Source of the DNA: Bacteroidaceae bacterium
GTDB lineage: Bacteria; Bacteroidota; Bacteroidia; Bacteroidales; Bacteroidaceae
DNA length: 64,000 nt
Reading direction: 5' to 3'
NCBI GenBank assembly: GCA_017465905.1
Contig: JAFTVE010000027.1
Span: 124,001-188,000 of the forward strand
A program made the translations under genes and the position numbers. Below are positions 57,099 through 64,000 of the stretch, one piece after another (within the stretch, counting starts at the first letter, position 1; each line of letters opens with the position of its first letter). The notes below the pieces were generated by a model. The model was given only the letters and a program-made list of their open reading frames with translations, searched no databases and had not been told where the DNA came from.

Positions 57099-57132
57099 GA
57101 GCAGCCGGTGGCCTTGAGGCCACCGGCTGCTC
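57099..57132 (+). terminator. GC-rich 15-bp perfect hairpin
   Basis: GAGCAGCCGGTGGCC pairs perfectly with GGCCACCGGCTGCTC around a TTGA loop. There is no T-tract, so it may be a weak terminator or an RNA-stabilising hairpin at the end of the DUF6261 transcript, and it lies between convergent genes. Confidence 0.55.
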
Positions 57133-57227
57133 ACTCAGTTACACACATCGACAAAATTAAAATATAACCGACGACAAAAGTACAGAAAAATTTCTTGTAC
57201 TTATGCTCTTTTGTCTAGAAACAAACA

Positions 57228-58709
57228 TCAATAAGCACGAGCAAAGAGCACGCGGCGAGCCGATGGCTTGCCCGTCACCATGCACACGCCCGGAGTAGTG
57301 TCGCCCTCGAAGGGGATGCAGCGGATGGTCGCCTTCGTCTCCTCCTTGATGCGTTCCTCGGTCTCGGGCGTACCGTCCCAGTGAGCCAGCACGAAGCCAC
57401 CCTTCTCGATCTGCGCCTTGAACTCATCATACGTATCCACAGCCACGGTATGCTCGTTGCGGTAGTTGAGCGCCTTCTGGTAGATATTTTCCTGTATCTC
57501 GTCGAGCAGGCTAACTACGTATTCCTCGATGCCCTCGCACGAGCGGGTCTCCTTCTCCAACGTGTCGCGGCGCATCACCTCCATGGTGTTGTTCTCAAGG
57601 TCACGGCCACCCATCACGAGGCGCACGGGAACACCCTTGAGCTCATAGTCGGCAAACTTGAAGCCGGGACGCTTGTTGTCGGCATTGTCATACTTCACGC
57701 TCACGCCCATAGAGCGCAGCTTGGCAGCGATACCCTCGACCTTGGCGTCGATGGCCTTCAACTGCTCCTCATTCTTATATATAGGCACGATGACCACCTG
57801 GATGGGCGCCAGCTTCGGCGGCAGCACCAGACCGTTGTCGTCAGAGTGAGCCATGATGAGCGCACCCATCAAGCGGGTCGATACGCCCCACGACGTAGCC
57901 CACACATATTGCATGTTGTTCTCCTTGTCCACATACTGCACATCGAAAGCCTTGGCAAAGTTCTGTCCCAGGAAGTGCGACGTACCGCTCTGCAGCGCCT
58001 TGCCGTCCTGCATCAGCGCCTCGATGGTATACGTATCGAGCGCACCGGCGAAACGCTCGTTGGCACTCTTCACACCCTTCACCACAGGCACCGCCATATA
58101 CTTCTCGGCAAAGTCACCGTAGAGGTTGATCATGCGCATAGCCTCCTCCTCGGCCTCCTCGCGCGTAGCGTGAGCCGTGTGGCCCTCCTGCCAGAGAAAC
58201 TCGGCCGTACGCAGGAACAGGCGGGTACGCATCTCCCAGCGCATCACATTGGCCCACTGGTTGCACAGGATAGGCAGGTCGCGGTACGAGTGAATCCAGT
58301 TCTTATAGGTACTCCAGATGATCGTCTCCGACGTGGGGCGAATGATCAGCTCCTCCTCAAGGCGAGCCGCAGGGTCAACGACCACGCCGCTGCCATCCTC
58401 GGCATTCTTCAGGCGATAGTGCGTCACCACGGCACACTCCTTGGCGAAGCCCTCCACATGCTCGGCCTCGCGCGAGAGATACGACTTCGGTATCAGCAAG
58501 GGGAAATAAGCGTTCACGTGGCCCGTAGCCTTGAACATATCATCGAGCTGACGCTGTATCTTCTCCCATATCGCATAGCCATAGGGCTTGATTACCATAC
58601 AGCCGCGCACTGCCGACTGCTCGGCCAGGTCGGCCTTCACGACCAAGTCATTATACCACTGCGAGTAGTTCTCGCTACGCTTGGTAAGTTCTTTAAGTTC
58701 TTTTGCCAT
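57228..58709 (-). CDS. proS: Prolyl-tRNA synthetase (short, eukaryote/archaeal type)
   Basis: A 493-residue class II synthetase that charges tRNA(Pro). Class II motifs: [20 protein letters not shown] (motif 1), [20 protein letters not shown] with [20 protein letters not shown] (motif 2) and a C-terminal motif 3 around [20 protein letters not shown]. The bacterial-type editing insertion between motifs 2 and 3 is absent, and the C-terminal domain ends in RVLFARAY, as in the type-3 group. A possible leftward -7 box TAATTTTG lies at 58766-58759. A long antisense ORF across the gene is a coding-bias shadow. Confidence 0.93.
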   Translation of the reverse strand: MAKELKELTKRSENYSQWYNDLVVKADLAEQSAVRGCMVIKPYGYAIWEKIQRQLDDMFKATGHVNAYFPLLIPKSYLSREAEHVEGFAKECAVVTHYRLKNAEDGSGVVVDPAARLEEELIIRPTSETIIWSTYKNWIHSYRDLPILCNQWANVMRWEMRTRLFLRTAEFLWQEGHTAHATREEAEEEAMRMINLYGDFAEKYMAVPVVKGVKSANERFAGALDTYTIEALMQDGKALQSGTSHFLGQNFAKAFDVQYVDKENNMQYVWATSWGVSTRLMGALIMAHSDDNGLVLPPKLAPIQVVIVPIYKNEEQLKAIDAKVEGIAAKLRSMGVSVKYDNADNKRPGFKFADYELKGVPVRLVMGGRDLENNTMEVMRRDTLEKETRSCEGIEEYVVSLLDEIQENIYQKALNYRNEHTVAVDTYDEFKAQIEKGGFVLAHWDGTPETEERIKEETKATIRCIPFEGDTTPGVCMVTGKPSARRVLFARAY

Positions 58710-58887
58710 ATTCGTTTATTGAAACTTTTGAATTCCTATCATATAATTGTTGAGTTTGCAAAATTAAGCTATTTTCATCGTTTACTCATTCTTTTTTACA
58801 GAAAATATGGCAATATCCCATTTTTTTTAGTATTTTCGCAGCAAATAAAGCTATATATTGTTAACCATTAAAAAAAAACATCAAGGT

Positions 58888-59568
58888 ATGAAACTGAAAG
58901 CATTATCATTGACCCTCTGTGCTGCATTGATGCTCAGCTCTTGCGGCAGTTGGAAAAACACCGGCTACGGCGCAGCCATCGGTACGGCAGCAGGCGCAGC
59001 CATCGGACTCGGCATCGGCCACCTCGCAGGTAACAAAGCCGTAGGCACAGCCGTGGGCGCAGCCGTAGGCGCGGGCGCAGGTACCCTCATCGGCCGCAAG
59101 ATGGACAAGGCAGCCGAAGCAGCCAAGAAGGTAGAAGGCGCACAGGTGCAGGAAATCACCGACGTCAACGGACTCCCCGCCGTAAAGGTAACCTTCGACT
59201 CGGGCATCCTCTTCGGATTCAACAGCTCAACACTCAGCGATGAAGCCAAGGCCAGCCTCGCCAACTTCGCCGAAGTACTCAAGGCAACCCCCGACGCCGA
59301 CGTAGCCATCCTCGGCCATACCGACAACGTAGGTACCGAGAAAGCCAACCAGTCAGTGTCAGAGAAGCGAGCCAAGGCTGTTGCCAAGCACCTCGAGGCA
59401 CAAGGCGTAGAGAGCAAGCAGATCAAGGACGTGCTCGGCATGAACTTCAGCCAGCCCATCGCCTCCAACGACACCGAAGAAGGCCGTGCACAGAACCGCC
59501 GCGTAGAGGTATACATGTATGCCAGCCAGGCAATGATCGACGCAGCCGAGGCCGAAGCAGCCAAGTAA
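58888..59568 (+). CDS. OmpA-family lipoprotein with glycine zipper
   Basis: A 226-residue lipoprotein (LMLSSC, Cys17). Residues about 22-70 form a glycine-zipper segment (GTAAGAAIGLGIGHLAGNKA, then VGTAVGAAVGAGAGTLIG). The C-terminal OmpA domain (about 100-205) has LGHTDNVGTEKANQSVSEKR and NRRVEVYMYA, the peptidoglycan-binding signature. It links the outer membrane to peptidoglycan. The ATG at 58888 opens the signal peptide; the upstream in-frame start is in the leader. A -7-like box TATTTTCG lies at 58831-58838. Confidence 0.85.
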   Translation: MKLKALSLTLCAALMLSSCGSWKNTGYGAAIGTAAGAAIGLGIGHLAGNKAVGTAVGAAVGAGAGTLIGRKMDKAAEAAKKVEGAQVQEITDVNGLPAVKVTFDSGILFGFNSSTLSDEAKASLANFAEVLKATPDADVAILGHTDNVGTEKANQSVSEKRAKAVAKHLEAQGVESKQIKDVLGMNFSQPIASNDTEEGRAQNRRVEVYMYASQAMIDAAEAEAAK

Positions 59569-59599
59569 ACGACCCGGGAAACAGGCAACAGAAACCTAA

Positions 59600-59634
59600 G
59601 AGGGTGTGCATTAAAACACGGAATGCACACCCTC
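59600..59634 (+). terminator. Hairpin after the OmpA-family gene
   Basis: GAGGGTGTGCATT pairs with AATGCACACCCTC (13 bp). There is no T-tract. It lies 32 bases past the stop. Between 59690 and 59755 comes a (CATCTTT)/(CAACTTT) microsatellite-like run that recurs at 60074-60118. Confidence 0.55.
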
Positions 59635-59766
59635 ACCAATACCCCGTGACGTGACAGCGTGACACCGACCCCAAGGACAGTTGATGGATAATGGAGAACT
59701 CTCAACTCGCATCTTTCATCTTTCATCTTTCAACTTTCAATTTTTCATCCTCCCAAACCCAAACCT

Positions 59767-60060
59767 ATGAACCTCTACTTCGACGGCCTCCTCATCGGAG
59801 CCGCAACATTCCTCACCATCGGTGTGTTTCATCCGATAGTCATCAAGGCCGAGTACCACCTGGGCGTCAAGTGCTGGTGGGTATTCCTCTTCGCAGGCAT
59901 AGCCGCAGCCATCGCCTCCCTGTTCGTATGCAGCTCCATCATCTCCACCCTCCTCGGCGTCTTCGCCTTCTCATCCTTTTGGAGCATCCACGAGCTCTTC
60001 CAGCAACGCGAACGAGTACGCAAAGGTTGGTTCCCCAAGAACCCCAAGCGAAAGAGTTAA
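59767..60060 (+). CDS. DUF4491 membrane protein
   Basis: A 97-residue protein with three hydrophobic segments (GLLIGAATFLTIGVFHPIVI, WWVFLFAGIAAAIASLFV, IISTLLGVFAFSSFWSIHEL) and a basic tail ending RKGWFPKNPKRKS. This is the DUF4491 pattern, a small inner-membrane family with no known role. It is probably co-transcribed with the ZIP gene 66 bases downstream; the gap contains the TTTCAAC-type repeat. Confidence 0.75.
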   Translation: MNLYFDGLLIGAATFLTIGVFHPIVIKAEYHLGVKCWWVFLFAGIAAAIASLFVCSSIISTLLGVFAFSSFWSIHELFQQRERVRKGWFPKNPKRKS

Positions 60061-60126
60061 TGAACGAAGGATGATGGAAAACTTTCAACTTTCATCTTTC
60101 AACTTTCAACTTTCAACCATAACCCC

Positions 60127-60909
60127 ATGTCCCTCACCATCCTCGGCTTCACCCTCATCTTCCTAGCCACCACCGCAGGCTCCGCCCTCGTATACCTCTT
60201 CAGTCACGACATACCCAAGCGCACCAACGCCATCATCCTCGGCTTCGCCGCCGGCGTCATGATAGCCGCCTCCGTATGGTCACTCCTCATCCCCTCCATC
60301 GAAGCAGCTGAGGCCACCTTCGGCACATGGTCATGGCTGCCCGCCACCATAGGCTTCCTCCTGGGCGGACTCTTCCTCGTCATCCTCGACCACCTCCTGC
60401 CCCACTTCCACCCCGGCACAGGCCATGAAGAAGGCCCCCACGTCAAAGTACACAAGTCCACCCGCCTCTTCCTCGCCGTCACCATCCACAACATCCCCGA
60501 GGGACTCGCCGTAGGCCTCGCCTTCGGAGCAGCCGCCGTCAGCGGTGATCCCGGAGCACACTACGCCGCACTCGGACTCGCCATCGGCATGTCCATACAA
60601 AACTTCCCCGAAGGAGCCGCCATCGCACTCCCCATGAAAGTAGCCACAGGCAGCAAGCACAAGTCATTCCTCTTCGGCATGGCAAGCGGAGCCGTCGAAC
60701 CCCTCGCAGCCATCGCAGGATACATACTCGCCTCACAAGTCGCCATACTCCAACCCTGGATGCTCGGCTTCGCAGCAGGAGCCATGATCTTCGTCGTAGC
60801 CGAAGACCTCATCCCCGACAGCAACATCAACGAATACCCCCACTCAGGCACATGGGGAGTCATGTTCGGCTTCGCCATCATGATGATACTCGACGTCGCA
60901 CTCGGATAA
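60127..60909 (+). CDS. ZIP-family divalent metal transporter
   Basis: A 260-residue inner-membrane transporter with about eight helices. Metal-site helices are HNIPEGLAVGLAFGAAAVSG (TM4) and MSIQNFPEGAAIALPMKVAT (TM5). A His-rich cytoplasmic loop HFHPGTGHEEGPHVKVH precedes TM4. Family members import Zn2+ or Fe2+ (ZupT-like). Codon choice is extremely C-rich in this gene and in panB. Gene order DUF4491-ZIP suggests a small operon. Confidence 0.85.
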   Translation: MSLTILGFTLIFLATTAGSALVYLFSHDIPKRTNAIILGFAAGVMIAASVWSLLIPSIEAAEATFGTWSWLPATIGFLLGGLFLVILDHLLPHFHPGTGHEEGPHVKVHKSTRLFLAVTIHNIPEGLAVGLAFGAAAVSGDPGAHYAALGLAIGMSIQNFPEGAAIALPMKVATGSKHKSFLFGMASGAVEPLAAIAGYILASQVAILQPWMLGFAAGAMIFVVAEDLIPDSNINEYPHSGTWGVMFGFAIMMILDVALG

Positions 60910-60950
60910 GAATTATTCACCGTTTAGGGTGCAGATTGAGGATTAAGTAT

Positions 60951-60958
60951 TACCTTTG
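60951..60958 (+). promoter_or_regulatory. -7 box of panB
   Basis: TACCTTTG, 28 bases before the ATG at 60986. No -33 element at the usual distance. Confidence 0.45.
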
Positions 60959-60985
60959 CACCGTAATAACGAAAAACCAACAACT

Positions 60986-61804
60986 ATGGCATACATCAGC
61001 GATGACAGACGCAAGGTAACCACCCACCGCCTGTCAGAAATGAAACAACGGGGAGAAAAAATATCCATGCTCACCTCTTACGACTACACCATGGCCTCCC
61101 TCGTCGACCGCGCAGGCATCGACGTCATCCTCGTAGGCGATTCAGCATCCAACGTCATGGCAGGCAACGTCACCACACTGCCCATCACACTCGACCAGAT
61201 GATCTATCACGGCAAGTCAGTAGTCAAAGCCGTACAGCGGGCACTCGTCGTCGTCGACATGCCCTTCGGCACCTACCAGGCCAGCGACATCGAAGCCGTC
61301 AACAACGCCATCCAGATGATGAAGATCACCCACGCCGACGCACTCAAGCTCGAAGGTGGCGAAGAAATACTCCCCTCCGTCAAGCGCATCCTCGCTGCCG
61401 GCATACCCGTCATGGGCCACCTCGGCCTCATGCCACAGTCCATCAACAAGTTCGGCACCTACGCCGTACGCGCCAAAGGCGACGAAGAAGCCGACAAGCT
61501 CATCCACGACGCCCACCTCCTCGAACAAGCAGGATGCTTCGCCATCGTCCTCGAGAAGATACCCGCCACACTCGCCCAGCGAGTAGCCTCAGAGCTCACC
61601 ATCCCCGTCATCGGAATCGGAGCCGGCGGAGGCGTCGACGGCCAAGTGCTCGTCGTCAGCGACATGCTCGGCATGACCAACGACTTCAGCCCCCGCTTCC
61701 TCCGCCGCTATGCCGACCTCTTCACCATAGTCACAGAAGCCGTCGGCCACTACGTCGAAGATGTCAAGAGCGGCAACTTCCCCAACGACAAGGAGCAGTA
61801 CTAA
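60986..61804 (+). CDS. panB: 3-methyl-2-oxobutanoate hydroxymethyltransferase
   Basis: A 272-residue (beta/alpha)8 enzyme that makes ketopantoate from 2-ketoisovalerate and methylenetetrahydrofolate, the first step of pantothenate synthesis. Motifs: [20 protein letters not shown], the Mg2+-binding [29 protein letters not shown] and the C-terminal [20 protein letters not shown]. The ATG at 60986 matches the usual start region; an upstream in-frame ATG at 60956 overlaps the -7 box. It is convergent with the GH2 gene, 34 bases apart. Confidence 0.92.
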   Translation: MAYISDDRRKVTTHRLSEMKQRGEKISMLTSYDYTMASLVDRAGIDVILVGDSASNVMAGNVTTLPITLDQMIYHGKSVVKAVQRALVVVDMPFGTYQASDIEAVNNAIQMMKITHADALKLEGGEEILPSVKRILAAGIPVMGHLGLMPQSINKFGTYAVRAKGDEEADKLIHDAHLLEQAGCFAIVLEKIPATLAQRVASELTIPVIGIGAGGGVDGQVLVVSDMLGMTNDFSPRFLRRYADLFTIVTEAVGHYVEDVKSGNFPNDKEQY

Positions 61805-61838
61805 GAATCAGCCAAGAAGGCCGAGAGCCAAGTTCCGC

Positions 61839-64000
61839 TCACTTCGCCTTCACAGTCAGCTTGGCAGGCTTCAGCCCCTTGCCGGAAATAGTTAGTGTGA
61901 TAGCACCACTGCGATCAGTAGCACGCACAACGGCCTGCGCACGCCCCTTCCATACATTATGTACGGCATCGACAGTGCATCCGAGGTCCTTGATGTCGGC
62001 ATTACCGAAGGCTGCCAGCTTGCCGTTTCCGCGAAGCGACAGAGTCAGTTCATTGGCAGCATTAGGACATAACGTACCCTGTTTGTCCACCACCTCGACA
62101 GTAATGAAGGCAAGGTCCTGATTGTCGGCAGCAATGACGGTACGGTCGGCCGTAAGGCGCAAGGCATAGGGCTCGCCGGCAGTACGCAGGGTGTTGTGCC
62201 CGGTATTCATGGCTGCTATCGGATTGCCCTGCTCATCTATCGCCTCGGCACGCAGGACACCGGGAGTATAGGGAACGGTGATGACGGCCTTGTACTCTTC
62301 GGCACGTGTAGTGGGACGTTCTGCAACAAGGCTATCATTAATGTAAAGGCGCACACGAGGCGCACGGCTATAGATTTCCACCTCGATGGGCTTGCCTTCA
62401 TGGCCAGGCCAGGTCCAACTCTCGAAGGTAGGCCACACGCTCCATTGAGTCTCACGAATTTGGCCGTGGTAGCCGTTGGGCTCCTTCACAGAAAGATAGA
62501 GAGGACGGTCAACGTTCCATAGCAAGTCACGATAGTAAGAGATAGGTTTGCGTTGCCCAGTGAAGTCGATATCGCCACAGTAGGCTGCATGCCAGGGGAA
62601 CTGGTTGCGGTGATAGTGCTCGCCCTCGCTCTCACCTTGGTAGTACCAACGGCCAATGCCGCTCTCACCCTGATAGTCGATGGCCGTCCACACGAAATCA
62701 CCGAAGATATAGGGGTGGTCAGCACTATAAGCCCAGTTGCGGAAGGCTTCACGCGGATACGACTCGCTCTGATACATCACCCTCTGCGGGTCGCGGGCAT
62801 GATCGCCGGCATGCTTGTGTATCATATAGTTGTATCCTACGAGTTCAAAAGCCTCGGCCAATGGATCATAGATTTCCCAGTCGCTATCCCACGCACAGAG
62901 TGCCGAGGTGACAGGGCGCGTCGGGTCAAGTTCACGGCACAAACGAGCCAGCTTACGGGCTGTGGTAACCACCTGTATCTCCTTGCGTTCAATAACCTCA
63001 TTGCCCACACTCCAGGCAAAGATGCTGGGGTGATTACGGTCGCGTAACACCAGGGCAGAGAGGTCGTCGCGCCAGTGTTTGTCGATGAGTGTTGAATAGT
63101 CGTGTGGAGTCTTTGCAGAACGCCATCCGTCGAAAGCCTCATCAATAACAAGCAGACCTATACGGTCACACGCATCAAGGAAAGCCTCAGAAGGGTGGTT
63201 ATGACTGGTACGTACGGCGTTGAATCCTGCCGCCTTCATCAGTTCAGCCTTGCGCTCTTCAGCCCGGTCGAAAGCTGCTGCACCGAGTATTCCATTATCA
63301 TGGTGTAGGCATCCACCATTCAGCTCCAATGGTTTCCCGTTGAGCAGGAATCCCTGTTCTGCATTGTATACAATGTGGCGGATACCGAAAGTCTCGGTGA
63401 TTTGATCCATAGCTTTGCCGGGATTACCCTCTTCGCTAACAGTGAGTGTTGCCTCGTAAAGATGAGGGCTATCAGGACTCCACAAACTAGCCTTAGGCAC
63501 TTCAAGCTGAATCTCCGTTTCCTGTTCTTCGTGGGGTTTCAGATGCACGATACGGTTTTCCCCACCAGAGAAATCGTCGCCTTGATTTGTTAGCCCTTTC
63601 AAGTCGATAGCCAACTGAACGCTACGGTCACGATCACTTTCATTGACTATCACAGCCTTTACACTCACTAGACTAGTACCATCGGCATCAACCACAGGCG
63701 TGGTGATGAAAGTTCTCCAGTGCTTGAAATGCACATCTGCCGTCTCTATAAGCCATACATGTCGGTATATCCCCGACCCTGTATACCAACGGCAATTCTT
63801 TTGCAATGAGTTATCCACGCGCACCAGAATCTCATTGTCACCCTCCTGCAACAATTTCGTCACATCACGAAGAAACGAACTGTAGCCATAGTGCTGAATG
63901 CCCGTAGAAGTGCCATTGACAAGAACCTCAGCATTCATGTACACCCCCTCGAAGTAGAGGGCATAACGGCGGTCCGTAGGCTTGGCTTTCAGATGTAACA
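61839..64000 (-). CDS. GH2 glycoside hydrolase (beta-galactosidase-like), 5' end outside window
   Basis: The frame is open to the right window edge (LHLKAKPTDRRYALYFEGVY precedes MNAEVLVNG), so the first ~100 residues are missing. Visible parts: end of the sugar-binding jelly-roll domain (RVDNSLQKNCRWYTGSGIYR), an immunoglobulin-like domain, the TIM barrel with LNGGCLHHDNGILGAAAFDR, acid/base motif SIFAWSVGNEVIER, and FGDFVWTAIDYQGE near the nucleophile region, then C-terminal beta-sandwich domains ending KLTVKAK. Family members cut beta-galactosides, beta-mannosides or beta-glucuronides; the exact activity cannot be set from this part. Confidence 0.85.
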   Translation of the reverse strand, partial: LHLKAKPTDRRYALYFEGVYMNAEVLVNGTSTGIQHYGYSSFLRDVTKLLQEGDNEILVRVDNSLQKNCRWYTGSGIYRHVWLIETADVHFKHWRTFITTPVVDADGTSLVSVKAVIVNESDRDRSVQLAIDLKGLTNQGDDFSGGENRIVHLKPHEEQETEIQLEVPKASLWSPDSPHLYEATLTVSEEGNPGKAMDQITETFGIRHIVYNAEQGFLLNGKPLELNGGCLHHDNGILGAAAFDRAEERKAELMKAAGFNAVRTSHNHPSEAFLDACDRIGLLVIDEAFDGWRSAKTPHDYSTLIDKHWRDDLSALVLRDRNHPSIFAWSVGNEVIERKEIQVVTTARKLARLCRELDPTRPVTSALCAWDSDWEIYDPLAEAFELVGYNYMIHKHAGDHARDPQRVMYQSESYPREAFRNWAYSADHPYIFGDFVWTAIDYQGESGIGRWYYQGESEGEHYHRNQFPWHAAYCGDIDFTGQRKPISYYRDLLWNVDRPLYLSVKEPNGYHGQIRETQWSVWPTFESWTWPGHEGKPIEVEIYSRAPRVRLYINDSLVAERPTTRAEEYKAVITVPYTPGVLRAEAIDEQGNPIAAMNTGHNTLRTAGEPYALRLTADRTVIAADNQDLAFITVEVVDKQGTLCPNAANELTLSLRGNGKLAAFGNADIKDLGCTVDAVHNVWKGRAQAVVRATDRSGAITLTISGKGLKPAKLTVKAK

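Noticed and set aside
57381..58871. A 496-codon ORF antisense to proS
   Set aside because: The sense strand is an unmistakable prolyl-tRNA synthetase; the antisense product has no recognisable motif and reflects codon bias.
1..64000. tRNA or rRNA genes, CRISPR arrays, intact insertion sequences
   Set aside because: No T-loop-like GGTTCGAATCC segments in clover-leaf context, no regularly spaced direct-repeat/spacer arrays and no transposase motifs were seen in the intergenic regions.

Overview
The window comes from a Bacteroidales chromosome, probably a Prevotella- or Bacteroides-like gut or oral anaerobe. The evidence is: promoters of the Bacteroidetes form TTG-N19/20-TAnnTTTG; SusD-like proteins, BACON-like domains and T9SS-style tails; many lipoproteins with acidic residues after the lipobox cysteine; and families largely confined to the phylum (DUF4491, DUF6261, GH92 pairs, the HU-HIG type of HU protein). 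I found no rRNA, tRNA, CRISPR array or intact insertion sequence.

Layout. 0-5 kb is an accessory stretch: a UmuD-like S24 peptidase with a long C-terminal extension, a small outer-membrane barrel, a DUF4160/DUF2442 pair, a decayed DUF1016 nuclease, repeats, a polyvalent-type kinase domain, and a tiny transcription unit (structured leader, strong Shine-Dalgarno, 28-codon ORF, terminator). 5.5-12.4 kb is a leftward five-gene lipoprotein operon ending in a periplasmic-binding-protein/legumain (C13) fusion; a long structured RNA lies between its promoter and its first gene. 13.2-14.7 kb holds an HU-like regulator behind 21-bp direct repeats, and an alpha/beta hydrolase. 15-26.4 kb holds nhaA, rlmB, a protease-like/TPR protein, a mannan-degrading run (GH5 plus two GH92), a nitroreductase and riboflavin synthase. 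26.4-46.7 kb is surface polysaccharide: Wzi-like, lipocalin-like and PagL-like genes rightward, then a leftward capsule/O-antigen region (initiating sugar transferase, Wza, Wzz, Wzy, Wzx, three glycosyltransferases, heparinase-like protein, bidomain oxidoreductase, wecC, wecB). 46.9-50 kb holds fabD, a GH13 enzyme and an AlaX-like editing protein. 50.2-55.8 kb is a leftward operon whose last gene is a 1462-residue protein with two complete SusD-like modules. 56-64 kb holds DUF6261, proS, an OmpA lipoprotein, DUF4491, a ZIP transporter, panB and a GH2 enzyme cut by the window edge.

How the parts work together. The capsule region contains initiation, precursor supply (UDP-GlcNAc to UDP-ManNAc to UDP-ManNAcA), assembly, flipping, polymerisation and export. 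The GH5/GH92/GH92 run would cleave a beta-mannan backbone and trim alpha-mannosides, but has no SusC/SusD import pair beside it. The most unusual items are the legumain-fusion lipoprotein operon with its structured leader, the dispersed structured elements around it, and the double-SusD protein with no SusC. All functional assignments are from reading motifs; no database search was possible.
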